Shown: positions 22,228 to 34,601, numbered from the stretch's first letter. The stretch is DNA of 64,000 nt from Dasypus novemcinctus (GCF_030445035.2 NC_080677.1:23385513-23449512), one strand, 5' to 3'. Notes: generated by a model from the sequence alone, not told the origin. Numbers and translations: made by a program.

Positions 22228-22632
22228 TAGGGAAGTGGTTGTGGCTCAACTGACAGAGTGTCTGCCTACCCTATAGGAGGTCCAGGGTTCAGTACCCAGG
22301 GCTTCCTGACCCATGTGGCGAGCTGGCCCATGTGCAATACTGCTGTACACAAGGAGTGCCATGGTGCATAGGGGTGCCCCATGTGCAAGGAGTGTGCCCC
22401 ACAAGGAGAGCCACCCCGTGCAAAAAAAGTGCAGCCCCCCAGGAGTGGTGCTGCACACACAGAGAGCTGATGCAGCAAGATGATGCAACAAAAAAAGCAA
22501 CACAGTTTCCCAGTGCCACATGATAGGAATGCAGGCAGACACAGAAGAAAACACAGCAAATGGACAGAAAGAGCAGACCATGGAAGTGGGGAGGAGGAGA
22601 GAAATAAATTTTAGAAATCTTTAAAAAAAACA
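22228..22632 (+). mobile_element. DAS-type SINE, long form
   Basis: The TSD 'aaaacagcgtgtat' at the left and 'aaaacagcatgtat' at the right differ by one base. It is a complete head-to-tail plus-strand copy placed right behind the multimeric SINE. Confidence 0.93.
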
Positions 22633-22794
22633 AAAAACCCCAAAACAGCATGTATGCATGTGGGTTTCCCTTAGGTAAATGGGGTAAGGATACTTTGATC
22701 CCTGAGGGATCAAAGTGATGTTTTGGGAGAGGCCTGGTCTAACTCTGTTATTTTAACATTGGGGTTGAAAGTCTGAAGAGCTCCTCTTCCTCCT

Positions 22795-23040
22795 TTAACA
22801 TCTCTGATGATGTCACCTTCTTTGTGACGCCTTCCCTGTCCACTTTCACCTCTCCCCAGGCAATTTCTTCCTCTTCTGTGCTACAGATATTATTATATTT
22901 ATCATATCACATCATAACCGTTTGTAGTGACTTCTGATCCCCTGCTAGGCTTAGAGCTGCTGGAGGTTAAGGGCTCACGGTGTATTCATTTTCGCCTTAT
23001 TCATCTTTGTGTCTAGCACAGTGTCTAGAACATTCTGAAG
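22795..23040 (+). mobile_element. L2 3' end
   Basis: 'tgtgacgccttccctgtcca', then 'cttagagctgctggaggtta', then 'gtgtctagcacagtgtctag' are an L2 terminal region. Confidence 0.85.
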
Positions 23041-24584
23041 GCCCCCAAATCCTTTGCTGAAGGCAATTGAATCCAGACTCTAAAAGAACATCTAAAAAAA
23101 AGATGTTCTTTGGTGAATGCCTTCATAAGGACTAATTGTTTGCGGCCAGAGCTCTGGAGCCCTTCACTTCTCTTCGGACATTCTTTGCCCGGCAGCTGAG
23201 TGACTCACAGCAGGAAGAGGAGGCTTTGCTGCTAAACCATCCCTGAACACCTCCCCCACCATGCCCACCCCCACCCCCGGAAAAAAATGACAAAAACAAA
23301 ACAAAACAGACTTGAGATACTTTGGGCTGTCTGGACCCATTGCGTCACTTCTCTGAGTATTGGTTCCTTTTTTTTTTTCTTCAGAAGTCATGAATTCAAC
23401 TAGGAGATCTGAGTTTCCTTCAGGCTCTAACATCTAGTGTCTTTGGTCCTACTCCCATGCAATAATCAGCTGGTAAACCCTGCCCTCTTCCCACCGTCTG
23501 CAGAACCAGTCAGGCCTGGGTACCTAGGAACAGGACCTGCACCCACACCGGGCCCTTTGAGCTGCTGTTTTGTGAAGCTCTTTTTGCTGGGAGTGCATTT
23601 CTCCTAGAACATTCCATGCTCTGCTGTCGACCTCCAAGCTACAGCTGCACCCTTCATTCTGTGGATTAAGCCTGCTCTTAACGGCCTTTTTAACCAGATT
23701 TCTTCTCTATAAAGTAAGTTGAGAACACTGCAAAGACCCGATTCTATTTATATATTTTATTTTAAATTACATATGCCAGGCTTTTGTCTGTTTGATCTCA
23801 GATCTATTCTTCACCATCTTCTATGCTGTGCTTTCCATCACTGGGAACTACGTTTGCCAGGCTCTCCAAAGAGAGCCAATGGTGGAACATAGGGAGATGG
23901 GAGAGGGGTTAGGCCAGGCTTTTTCTTCTCCTTGTCCCTGCTTCAGATGGTGTCTGGCAACATCTTGTCCATATTTCCAGTCCCTCTCTCTATGGTTCCA
24001 GCTTTAGCCTTGTAGGGCTACTGCGGTGTCAGCTCTTCCAGGAAGCCCTGGTCCCTGGGCTCTGCAACGCTGCCTCCTCCCTTTGGCCCTTTGACCATAG
24101 GGTTGATAGTGGTTTCCTGCTGTTGCTAATATAGCCGTTCCCCTGTTTAGCCTCTCGACTCTTCCATCACTGCATGAATGTCACCTAGAGTGGACCCTGA
24201 TGAAAACACGGTGAATGTGTGTATATATCACATGTATGTATGGAAAATACATCTAGGTATGAAGATACATAGAAGAAGATCTGGAAGTTTACACATGAAA
24301 TTGTGGTTTTAAGACAGGGAAAAAGAGTAGGACTAGGTTAGCGATGAGTTGTGAAGGGAGACCATAGCTTTAAAAAAAAACGTTTTATTGAGGCCAAGTT
24401 TATATATAAATGAAACTGTAATTTTTATATGTGGGTAATTATTATTTGAAATTGTTTACAATGAGCATACCTTCAATATTGTTTACATAACATTTAAAAA
24501 CAAGTCACTAAAAAAATATTGAGTGGAAGTGGGAAGACTGCAGCCACACATCAAGTGCTTTAGCCCAAGCCTGGAGAAGATACC
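23041..24584. other. Unique sequence, nothing recognised
   Basis: No repeat or gene was identified. The frame at 23792-24007 lacks any domain signature. Confidence 0.5.
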
Positions 24585-24865
24585 AACATTCATTCACTCA
24601 AGACATACTTATTATTTACTGTGTGTCAGGCACTGTGCTTGGCACTGGGGGGGGGTCCTATCAGTGAACCACACGGATGTGGTCTCTTACCATATTATCT
24701 GCAGTTATTAAATACAAAATTATGTCAAACATTAACTAATCGTAAGTATTACGAAGAATTAAATCGGGCAGGAAAGATGTAATGTCGTCAGGGAAGGTTC
24801 TTCTGAGGAAGTGACTTCCCAGCTGATCCCTAAAGGATAAGCAGATAAAGCTGAGTCACTGGAGG
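24585..24865 (-). mobile_element. L2 3' end
   Basis: 'cattcattcactcaagacat', 'gtgtcaggcactgtgcttgg' and 'ggttcttctgaggaagtgac' are an antisense L2 tail and upstream part. Confidence 0.85.
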
Positions 24866-25386
24866 GAAATGAATCCACAGTATGGACGGTCAGCCCGGGC
24901 AGCCACTGATTGCTTCCCTGGTTCCTGTTCTCAAGGAAGCTGTACTATCAAAAGCGAGTTTGCTGGACGTTTTTTCTCCCCAGGACCCACTGTGGGATAC
25001 AGTTGTGCAGAGATTCTGTGAGAGTGGTCTTCTCATGCGGCAGCTACGTTGCCCACAGGGGTGGACCCATTGTTGGCTCCCCAGGGGGCTCTAGATGAGA
25101 GGAGAGGAAGCCAGTGCTCTGTGTCCCGTGGGAGTTAACAGGGCTGGTTTTGGAGGTGGCTCAAGAGCTAAGGATACCCGAGGTCAGCAAAGTAACAAAG
25201 GTCCTGATGTCCATCAGCCACCTCATGCTTTGATGGGGACAACTGACATTTTCTCCATCTTAACTAGAGTTGTGAGCACATAAATGCCCAAGACAAGTCC
25301 CCAGCACGTCTTTCAGCCATATTTCCACTTCTAAGTTCTTCTTATAGAGAAATGTTACCACTCCCACTGCTTGTGGTAAAAGCAGC
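24866..25386. other. Unique sequence, nothing recognised
   Basis: No signal beyond short chance frames. Confidence 0.5.
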
Positions 25387-25881
25387 CTGTATCAATCAGG
25401 GTTTTCCATATATATATATATATATATATATATATGCTCATATATAGTACATATACCGCCACACATACACCCATGTATATGTACTATATATACATAAATG
25501 TATAATATATACATACAAATACATATATGAGATTTATTTATTTTAAGGAGTTGGCTCATGTGATTGTGGGGGCAGGCAAATCTGAAATTTTAAGGCAGGA
25601 CCCCAGGCTTGAAACGCAGGCAGAATTTGAAGCTGGTGTCTTGAGGCTGAATTTCTTCTTTGCCAGGAAACTTGTTTTTTCTCTTCAGGCCTTCAACTGA
25701 TTGGTTGAGACCAACCCACATTATCAGTGGTACTCCGCTTTACTTAAATCAACAGACTTTAGACATAAACCACATCTACAAAATACCTCCATAGCAACAC
25801 CTAGATTAGTGTTTGATCAAATAACTGGGTACTAAGCCTAGCCACACTGACACATTAAAAAAAATCAAATCAACCATCACG
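25387..25881 (-). mobile_element. MLT2-type ERVL LTR with expanded TA repeats
   Basis: The left end 'tgtatcaatcagggttttcc' and right end '...atcaaccatca' with 'gccttcaactgattggttga' inside match antisense MLT2. The AT-rich microsatellite (about 25406-25530) is larger than usual. Confidence 0.85.
25406..25530. repeat. (TA)n and TATG-rich microsatellite
   Basis: A pure (AT)n run of about 28 bases is followed by imperfect atatac/tatgta repeats inside the LTR. Confidence 0.9.
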
Positions 25882-27234
25882 TTACCCATTATGCAAGTTT
25901 CATTTTTGCCAAGCTCTGTGTTTTATTCTTTCTGTATAATCTAATTCAAAATTTCTGCCTGTATCTCAGTATTTCCTATTCATAGACATTTTGAAGGAGC
26001 ACCTTAACCGCAACCACAGATTAGTTCCAGCTTGTCCTGACTATGTGTAAAAATCAGGTTGCTTTTCCTTTTATTGCCCAAAAACTATAAAGGTAACAAC
26101 GTCATGTTAGCGTGCCTTCAGTGTCCTCCAGCTATTTCTGGGCGTCTCCAACAGGTGTGTCATTTGCGCTTGGCTTCCACACCAGCTGCCATAACCACAC
26201 AGAATCCACCTGGTCTTCTCTCCTGCTCCGGCTCCTTCAGGTCTGCTTCCTGCAGGGCCAATTGGAAAACCTCAGTGCTATCACTCTCTCTCGTGGAAAC
26301 AGCGCTGATCGCGCCAAGGACACCATCTCTCCCAGCGCTGCGATGCCCACCAGCCCTCGGGCTGTCAGAGCCCAGGGATTTCATGCACAGGCAGAGAAAA
26401 CGGTCTCTTTCTTCCATCTCCGAGCTCCGCTGTATCACCAGGGAACAGAAGCCACGCTGCTTGAGACTGGAGAACCACAAAGGTTCCTCACGAAGAGTTA
26501 CACCACTCTAACCCTCACCCCTCAAACCTTTGGGGCTTTCAACCAAGGTCAAAGAACTAGATGGAGACAGAATTGGTACTCTGCTCTAACCTTCTGCCTT
26601 GATTTTAAGTCATCCTAGCAACTATATTGGTTCTACTCCTCAGGTCACGAAACAAAATCTTCCAAGCTTACCCAGTAGAGGCAAACAGCTCTACAGTGCC
26701 TGGGGGCGGGGTGGGCTGTGTCCATGCCAGTTGATGCTAACCATCCAAAAAAAGGCTGAACCAGCGAAAATATATTTTATCTAGTACTTATGCATTTTAA
26801 TTCACTCTAATAATGGTTTTAAATAAATTCTCATGAGAAATGCCCCATGGAACACACATGTACATTTTGGTCATCTAATCTCACAAGATCTGCACGGCTG
26901 AGAACTCGTTCATCATGGACACCAAACAAGAGAGTTCCTCCAAAATTCTCACGGAAGTCTCAGTGTTGCAGCTGTGGTTTTTAAGAGCAAGGCCTGCGGT
27001 TTAACAAGGCCCTTGACTGTGTGAGGCCCAGGTTCACCTGACTGAGCTTCCACTGTTTCCTGGTGAAACCCGTGATACTGAGAACAGGTCAGGGTGAGAC
27101 ATTTGCCATTCTTTAAAACTCATTGTGCACCCTCCGTTAGGGGATTTGGGGAATATTTTTTTAAAGTATAAAACAGTCTCTCTGGAGGCTTATAATCTAA
27201 AACAAAATGATTATTTCGTGAGCACAGCCAGGCA
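25882..27234. other. Unique sequence with overlapping chance ORFs
   Basis: The 150- and 168-residue plus-strand frames at 26059-26618 overlap in two phases, and a 106-residue frame lies on the other strand. None has a recognisable motif, so I do not call a gene. A CpG-containing patch around 26290-26350 is the only compositional feature. Confidence 0.45.
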
Positions 27235-27435
27235 TGGATTTACTCTTTGCATGGGTTATCTCACTGAATCCTCCAGACGGTGGAAGTCACTGCTGTCCTC
27301 ATCTTACTAAGGAGGAAGCTGACACTTAGAGACTCTTGAGTGACTTGTTCTACTTGCTCTAGGACACAGCAGTCAGGATTCAGACCCTGGAAGCCAGATT
27401 CCTTACTCTCTGCTCTTAGCCACTGCACTGTCCCC
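27235..27435 (-). mobile_element. MIR SINE
   Basis: 'gggttatctcactgaatcct', 'aaggaggaagctgacactta' and 'gctcttagccactgcactgt' follow antisense MIR. Confidence 0.9.
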
Positions 27436-27946
27436 TGCTTCCGTTAAAATCCTAGGACCTTGACCGATCAGATTTCCCCGTGGTACATACTTAATTTAAA
27501 CATTGCAAAATATGTACAATGGCTTCTTCACTGACTGACAAAAATTCCAAGAGTAATCTCACCAAATTACAATGTTCTAGGTTTCTGGTAGAAATTTGGG
27601 CTAAAAAGCTTTAAATCCTTTTTAAAAATTGATCACCATAAGCTTATAAATAAACTCAGAATGAGAGGAAGTTGTTTTTTTTTTTTTTTTAACTAAAGAA
27701 ACTAAGATGTTCAGGTATTTTAAAATGCAGATTGTAGTAACTAGCAGCTATTTTTCTAAACGTGATAATATGGACATTTATTTCTAATAATAATAACAGT
27801 GAGACATTGTTTCTTTGTGGAGAGATTAAACAAAAATAAAAACCATGGCAAGGTTCTCATAATTATGTAATAGGTTTAAAGTTCTCCTTGGGGGTGGAGG
27901 GTGGTTGCTTGATATTGCCTGAATACATCAAGAACCCTCGTTAGGT
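27436..27946. other. AT-rich unique sequence
   Basis: Nothing recognised. There is a poly(T) run near 27675-27690. Confidence 0.5.
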
Positions 27947-27963
27947 GAAAAGAGAGAACGCAG

Positions 27964-28183
27964 AGAGCAGATGTTGCTCAAGCAGGTGAGCACCTGCTTA
28001 CCACATGGGACATCCTGGGTTTGGTTCCAGGTGTCTCCTAAAAACAAAAAAACAACAAACAAACAGACAAACAAACAAAAACAACTCAGGGGAGCTGGTG
28101 TGGCTCAGTGGTTGAGCACCAGCTTGTCATATTTGAGGTCCTGGGTTCAATCCCCAGCTCCGGTGCCTAAAAAAAGAGAGAGA
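27964..28183 (+). mobile_element. Short dimeric tRNA-like SINE
   Basis: Two tRNA-like units are joined by an A-rich linker ending 'caactcagg'. The second (gtgtggctcagtggttgagc ... ggttcaatccccag) is close to tRNA-Ala. Flanks give an imperfect TSD (gaaaagagagaacgcag, gaaagagaaaacacag). The same dimer occurs at 31713, 42121 and 55773. Confidence 0.88.
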
Positions 28184-28195
28184 GAAAGAGAAAAC

Positions 28196-28425
28196 ACAGC
28201 ACGGCATAGTGGCTGAGAGTGTGGATGCTGGAGTTCAAATCCCAGGGTCACCACTTACTAGCTGGGTGACCTTGGGCAAATTACTCAACATGTCTGGGCC
28301 TGAGTTTCCTCATCTGAAAATCAGATCAACATTACCTACCTGGTAGGGTGGTTGAGAGAGTAAATAAGTTGATGTATGTGAAGAGTTTAGCACAGTGAGG
28401 GGCATGTGGGAAGCTCTATATTAGG
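28196..28425 (+). mobile_element. MIR SINE, nearly complete
   Basis: It carries the whole MIR order: 'cggcatagtggctgagagtg', 'gttcaaatcccagggtcacc', 'gctgggtgaccttgggcaaa', 'cctcatctgaaaatcagatc' and '...gcacagtgaggggca'. The short dimeric SINE landed at its 5' edge. Confidence 0.95.
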
Positions 28426-28580
28426 GTTTGCTGACATTACAGATTCATGTCTGCAGACTTGGGTTTTGAAAACCGGTGATGTTGCATGGCACATTAATTG
28501 TAAATGGGCACACTGATTTTTGAAAAACATATTTGGGAATCTAATTGGAAGATATTTGCATTCTAAAGTCCACTGAGTCA

Positions 28581-28918
28581 GGAAGCAGAGGTGGTTCAAT
28601 TGGTTGGGCTCCCAGCTACCAGATGGAGGTCCTGGTTTGGTTCCTGGTGTCTCTTAAAGAAGAAGAGCAAGACAGAGAACTGATGCAACAGGCAGGCACA
28701 AGGAAGAGACAAAACAAGGAAACACAATGAGAGACACAACAAGCGGGAGCAGAGGTGGCTCAAGCCATTGGGCACCTCGGGAGGTCCCAGGTTCGGTTCC
28801 ACTGCCTCCTGAAGAGAAGACGAACACAAGGAAAACAGACACACAGAGCAGACAGCAAGCACAAAACAATGGGGGTGGGGGTGGGGGTGGAGAGAAATAA
28901 ATAAAACAAACCTTTAAA
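28581..28918 (+). mobile_element. DAS-type dimeric SINE
   Basis: The TSD is 16 bp with one mismatch (aaagtccactgagtca at 28565-28580, aaagtctactgagtca at 28919-28934). Heads lie at about 28583 and 28748. The tail includes a (GGGGGT)n stretch. Confidence 0.95.
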
Positions 28919-28934
28919 AAAGTCTACTGAGTCA

Positions 28935-30174
28935 AAAGTAAACATGCCATCTTATCTTAGGTGGGGCCAACATCTCATGCCTTCCTGTTTTGCCCTAAAA
29001 GTTTGGATTCCTGTTAGTTAAAAAAAAATATCCCCCCCAGTAAAATCTCAAACCAACAATGAAGAAATTGCAATTGTTCTCTGGGAGAAAAAGAAGTTGG
29101 AATAGGAAATATTAGTACAGATAAAGGAAGGCTGCAAAAAAGAGATAATGGTTGTAATCTTCAGAATTCCAATGTAAATGACATCAAGTAGAACACTGAT
29201 TTCAACATAATAGAGGCCTAAATGTTTAAAAAAATGCTTAAAACATTTTTAAATGTTAAAAGCCTTTAGACATTTTTGCTCTTTAAAGTATTACATCTAA
29301 GCATCGTCTGATTCCTTAGTCTTTAGGTAACTATTATGAAAGTCAACTTAAGATGGAAGAATTATTTTCTTTTAAGGATCAGATAACCATTTGAAAAAAG
29401 AAAAACCTTTCAACAAATATTAAAATATATCTTCAGTTCCAAAGTACACCTTTATAAGAGAAGGAGGGAGAAGAGTTGGAGAAGCAGAAGAGAGAGAAAC
29501 ATAAATAGTGAGAAAATTAAAAAAAAAAAAAGAAATAGTGAGGAAGAGAACAGAAGAAAAGAAATAGAAAATGAAGAGAAAGGAGGAAATGGAAAAAATG
29601 AATAAAAAAAAGCGTTGTAAAAAAAATTGGTTCTATAGGTTGGAAAGGGGCTATTTGTCAAAGCAATTAGTACACTCCACCTCTGGGTGGAGAGGAACAC
29701 TCATTTTGGTTATCCTTTTGACATTGAGAGGCGCTTATGGGTCAGTGCTTACACAGCTCCCACTCCCCAGACCCTGGCCTCAGGATCTCTCCTGGCCCAC
29801 CAGGTCTAGAGTTGGAGCACTCCATTTAATTGTAGCAGTAAGATTTAGTTTGGTAGATGGTAGTCTCATTCCCCTCTTACTCTAGTGCTCGGGGGAGAAG
29901 GTCTTCCCTGAGTTGGCGACTCCCGTCTTGCCCACCGTTTGCTGACCCTGTGCTGGGCTCTACTTGCTACTATCTTCATAGGGCTGAGGCCCCGATAGAG
30001 GTCACCTTTGAGAATGTGGCATTTGGGACCACACATGGAGGGCATGTGACAGACCCAGAGAATGACCAAGAGAGTTATCTTCACCTCCCATCTTTCCTTT
30101 CCGAAGGAATGGTCCATCAAGAATATACACCTCTAGGAGTTTATAGGGTAGGAGTAGGAAAGGCAATTTTTGGT
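28935..30174. other. Unique sequence with a purine-rich tract
   Basis: The plus strand at about 29455-29625 is almost all A and G (aggaggaaatgg, gaagagaaagg type). The opposite strand gives low-complexity Phe/Ser/Leu frames that are artefacts. No gene seen. Confidence 0.55.
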
Positions 30175-30295
30175 GAATTCAACATATATTTATTGAGCAT
30201 CTACTATGTAAAATACATTGGAGATTCAGAGGGGAAGGGGTAAGACAGAGTTCCTGCCTTCTTGAGGCAAACATTGCAGTAAGGCAAGCAGTAAA
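30175..30295 (-). mobile_element. L2 3' end fragment
   Basis: 'aacatatatttattgagcat' and 'tctactatgtaaaatacatt' are an antisense L2 terminus. Confidence 0.75.
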
Positions 30296-31703
30296 TGTCC
30301 TTCATTTCACTATGCTTTTACCCGTCCACCCTCACCAAATATGATCACATCCTCCAGCACATTGTTGGACTTGCCACTCCTGCAGCCAGCTCCAGCAGTC
30401 AAGAGGCTTTCCCTAGCCCCAGTCTGCTCTTCAAATCCCTCAGACTGTCACCTCAGCACCATGCGGTTTTTTATATCACACAACAATTATGCAAGGAGTA
30501 CTTGGCAATCAAGTACTGCAGATTTGTAGGCTTGAAATTTGGGGCTTAAATGAAAAAAGTATTTAGTGATCAGGTAATCTTAAAGGCAGTTGCAGTAGTT
30601 ATATTTCCTCATTTTTAAAAGTTTTCAAAAAAAATCCTGAAGCCTTATTTTATGTTCACTCAACCTTCACGCAAGCAAAATAAAACAAAAAAATTTTTCT
30701 CATCTTTAAAGCCTGGACAGGATCCTTTACAAGGACAGCGCTGCAGCCCTTGGTAGGAAGTGCGTCCTCTCCATTTCAGCTATGATACCCTTTCTCCCCT
30801 GTTCCCCAGTTCTAGGTTCCCCAGGCCAGCAGGGGAAGCTGGACCCAGCATCTCCCACGGTGTGGAACCAGGAACCAGCCACCGAAGGGTGTTCCTTGCA
30901 GTCATTCTGGGTGCTCTGAGCATCCGCCTGGTCTTCATCACCTCCTTAGCTGACAGAAGCATTCTGGGAGTCCTCAATAGCTACACTGTTGAAAGAAATG
31001 CCTCGGTAGCTTCCAGGACAACTCTCATTGCACATTACCATGGTTCCTTCGTGCTCAAAGCCCAGTCCCTTCTCTTACTCACTGGCTGAGCGCTGACGTT
31101 TTGTGGGTGTAGCCATCCCCACCGCCCTCACCCCCCCAGGGTCTACCTCTAAGGATGAAGGCCATCCCAGTCTCCTTGGATGGTTTAGGGAGGTGCCTGT
31201 GACCTGATCCCGGTAATAAATAATGAATAAATAAATAAGCAGGGGTGAGAATGGCACAGAGACCTGTAAATGTTTCCTTGCCCTTAAAATGGGGCTGATA
31301 AAAAGAGGTCATTTTTTGCATCTGGATGTGGAACGTGGCATTATGGCAGCCATTGTCCCCTCGTTAGGCAGCTGGCCTGACACAAAACTAACATTCTGAG
31401 GATGGCAGGATAGAAGAAGGGAAAAGATCTGGGTCCTTGAAGATGATGTTGAGCTGCTGAATCAATTTACTCAACTTTTGAGTAAAACTTCTCATTATAT
31501 AGCACAAAATGTTTTTCCTTATTGCTTAAGACAGTTCAATCAGCATACACCTGACAGCCCCTGATAGACCTGCCTGCACCCATTAACATGGAGGCCAAAG
31601 AATCTTAGCTGGTTTTTGTTTGTCTACTTTGAAATGTCAGGAAGAGGAAAATGACAGGCTAAGAAACTCACATTGAGAAAGTATGGATGGATGGATGTGG
31701 TTT
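30296..31703. other. Unique sequence, nothing recognised
   Basis: A moderately GC-rich patch (30720-31210) holds a 109-residue plus frame with no known motif. I see no splice or start context strong enough for a gene call. Confidence 0.45.
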
Positions 31704-31712
31704 TAATTAAAC

Positions 31713-31933
31713 ATTTTTTATTTTGAGGTACTGGGGGCTGGGGATTGAACCCAGGACCTCATATGTGAGAAGCCAGCGCTTGACCACTGAGCCACATCGG
31801 CTTCCCTGAGTTGCTTTTTTCATTTGTTTTGCTTGTTGTTTGTTTCTGTTTCTTCAGGAGACACCAGGAACTGAACTCAGGACCTCCCATGTGGGAGGTG
31901 GGAGTCCAACCACTTGAGCCACATCTGCTCCCC
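31713..31933 (-). mobile_element. Short dimeric tRNA-like SINE
   Basis: A perfect TSD (taattaaac at 31704-31712 and 31934-31942) flanks it. The two units read 'gggattgaacccaggacctc' and 'gaactgaactcaggacctcc' on the plus strand. It is the minus-strand counterpart of the 27964 dimer. Confidence 0.92.
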
Positions 31934-32499
31934 TAATTAAACTTTTAATTTTGCAATTAACTATAGATTCACATGCAGTTGAAAGACAACACAGAGAGAT
32001 CTCATGTGCCCTTCACCCAGTTTCTCCCAATGGTAAGCTCTTACAAAACTATAGTACAGTATCAGAATTAGGAGACTGACATCAAAACAATCCATAGATC
32101 TTATTTAGATTCCACCAGTTATACATACACTCATTTGTGTGTGCATATGTACATTAATTCTATGAAATTTTAGCACATGTAGGTTCATGTATTCACCACC
32201 ACAGTCAAGATAGAAAAGAGTTGAGATTTGTTTTATTTTTTTTAAATTTTATTGTAAAAATGTAGATACATCACAAAATTTCCCATTTTAACCACTTTTA
32301 TACATGTAAGTCAGTGAAAATAATTCCAGTCCCAATATTGTGTACCATCACTACCATCCATTACCAAAACTTTTTCATCATCCCAAACGGAAACTCTGTA
32401 CCTATTAAGCAATAACTCCCCATACCCCTCCCCACCATGAGCTCCTAGTAACTTCTAATCTACTTTCTCTCTCCAGGATCATGTATTGTATTTCATTGC
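31934..32499 (-). mobile_element. Two stacked L1M 3' tails
   Basis: The first reads antisense 'cacccagtttctcccaatgg' and 'caccaccacagtcaagatag' (about 31940-32220). A second starts at a T-rich run near 32225 with 'aatttcccattttaaccact' and 'tccattaccaaaactttttc'. The MaLR LTR ends it. Confidence 0.85.
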
Positions 32500-33109
32500 T
32501 GTCTTAGTTTGCCACAGGGCTGCCAATGCAAAGAACCAGAAATGGGTTGGCTTTTATAACGGGGATTTTATTTAGGGTAAAAGGTTATAGTTCCAAGGCT
32601 GTGAAACGTCCAGACCAAGTCATCAGCAGAGATGCTTTCTCCCCAAAGCCAGCTCCTGGTGATCCTCAAGTCCTGCCATGTGGTGAAGATGGCGGCCCAT
32701 CTCTGCTGAGGTGCCTTCCCTTCCAAAATCTACCATCTTCCAGAGCTCATCTGTTGGCAACCCAGCATCGGGCTTGTCTCTTTCCGGGTCTCCTCTCTCA
32801 GTCTCTGCTGGGTCTTGATATTCTCTTGGGTCTTGAGTTGTTCTGTGGGCCCCGCCTCTTGGGGGCTCTGTGCTTACATTTTGGCTGCTGGCGATCCTTG
32901 AGTTCTCTTTCACATGGCAGGATCAAAAACAGCAGCTTCCTTTCTCTGTCTCCGTTTATATAAACCCCAGCAAGAGTGGAAACCCCACCTGAGTCACACC
33001 TCACTGACCTGGTCCAATCAAAAGGGTCCCACACCCACAGGAATGGATTAGTTCAAAAACATAATCTTTTTCTTTTTGGGGATTCATAAAAGAACTTCAA
33101 ACTGTGACA
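32500..33109 (-). mobile_element. MaLR (ERVL-MaLR) solo LTR
   Basis: Plus-strand ends are TGTCTTAGTTTGCCAC... and ...TTCAAACTGTGACA, i.e. a TGTCACAG start and CTAAGACA end in sense. A 5-bp TSD with one mismatch (attgc, attac) flanks it. The length of 610 bp and the internal order equal the LTR at 47291. No internal retroviral sequence remains. Confidence 0.92.
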
Positions 33110-33570
33110 ATTACTATCACTGTCTCTTTAGTTTCTTTCTTTTTATACAAATGCAACATAAAATTTCCCATCTACACCACACCCAAGCAATTCAGCGTCA
33201 TTAGTCACATACACAATATTGTCTTATCCTCACCACCTTCCATTACCCGAACTTTCCCATCACCCCAAACAGACACATTGCACCCATTGTGCTTTAACTC
33301 CTTATTCCCCTCCCTTCTCTGCCCCAGCGCTCTACTTTCTTTACGTATAAATTTGCATATTCTAGTTACTTCATGTAAACAGAATCATACACTATCCACC
33401 TCTGTTTCTGACTTATTTCACTCAACATGTCTTCAAGGTTCATCCATGTGGTGACAAGTATCAGAATTTCATTCTTCTTCAAGGTTGAATTCTATTCCAT
33501 TGTATGTATCTACACAATTTTATTTACCCATTTATCTGTTGATGGACACTTGGACACTGGTTTGGATGTT
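33110..33570 (-). mobile_element. L1M 3' UTR segment
   Basis: 'caacataaaatttcccatct', 'ttccattacccgaactttcc', 'gttcatccatgtggtgacaa' and 'gttgatggacacttggacac' are antisense L1 3' UTR. The start repeats text already present at 32280, so this is a separate L1 copy or an internal duplication. Confidence 0.88.
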
Positions 33571-34140
33571 TTTTTTTAAACTTCTAATTCTTTTACTCCT
33601 TCTTCCTTTCATAGTGCTTTTAAAATTGTGCTCCTTGGAACCCCTAGAATTCTACCCCTACCTCACTTCAGTTGCAGCAGGCAACTATATATATATGGTT
33701 TTTGGCTTCATAACAAACCTTCACTTGGAGAATAAGTTCCTAGCTCAAAAACAAAAAAGAAATGAAACCAAAAATCTATGGTAAATACACCTTTGGTATT
33801 CAACTTAGGCTCTTTGGATAGGACTTTATACTTTTTCCAAGATATTTCCCAGTCCACTAGCTCTCTTAAGTCTTAAAGCATGGCTGAATAAATGAGTGAA
33901 TGAACGAATGAGGCAAACATCGATACAATCAGTGGCTGAGGAAGATTTAAGATAATCACTGCCATGGAGAAACTGTTAGGCAAGGAGACGCGGAGTGACA
34001 TGGCACAAACTGCGGGCTCAGCTGGGAAGGACTGCAGGCTCCTTGAAGTGTTTCCACACTCCCTCCCTCTGCTCAGCCCCAATAGTTAAATCTTCCAAGG
34101 GCTGGATTGCTTCTGGAACAGGTGGTTTCATCATTGTATT
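33571..34140. other. Unique sequence, nothing recognised
   Basis: Only short T-rich runs and a small (TA)n at about 33687-33698. Confidence 0.5.
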
Positions 34141-34601
34141 TTGTATAAGATGGATCCCTTTGTGTTCACCACCCATGCAACAAGGTTGGGGATGAATTCC
34201 ATGCAGTTCCTTTATTGGGGGAAATTTACAAAGTCTGAATGAGCAAAAGAAGAGAAGGTGGAGAAAGGCATGCTGGGCCAAGGTGACCTGCTGTACACAC
34301 CATGAGTGGATATGCCGGTGGAGGGAACTTATACCCTTGTTGCTCCCCTTCTTATAGGGCAAGTGTGATAACAACCTTGGGGAATTATCAGACTTCTTGG
34401 ATACCTTCCAGTCTGGGGTGAGATAATAATAGCTCTTTACAGGAGTTCCCTGGTAAAGCCAACTGCCCAACACCTGAAGAACTTGGGTCTGTGGGAGCTC
34501 AACTTCCCGATCAGAAGTTTGGGTGCAACTTCTCCTACAGGGAGCAGGTGGGGAACACCAGATTCCCACCAGCCTGTTGTTCAGGCAACCCAAAGTGAGT
34601 C
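34141..34601 (-). mobile_element. ERV1-like solo LTR (tentative)
   Basis: On the minus strand there is an AATAAA at about 34213-34218 followed by 'ggaactgcatggaattcatc' and an end '...ggatccatcttataca'. That matches the R/U5 style of class I LTRs. The likely sense start is 'tgactcactttggg'. No clear TSD. The 191-residue minus frame over it is not a gene. Confidence 0.6.

Noticed and set aside
26059-26618. 150- and 168-residue plus-strand ORFs
   Set aside because: They overlap in two phases with a third frame on the other strand, and none has a recognisable domain or signal.
29452-29700. Minus-strand Phe/Ser/Leu-rich membrane-like ORF
   Set aside because: It is the complement of a purine-rich low-complexity tract.
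34018-34593. 191-residue minus-strand ORF
   Set aside because: It covers a LTR-like unit including its poly(A) signal and flank. No protein motif is present.
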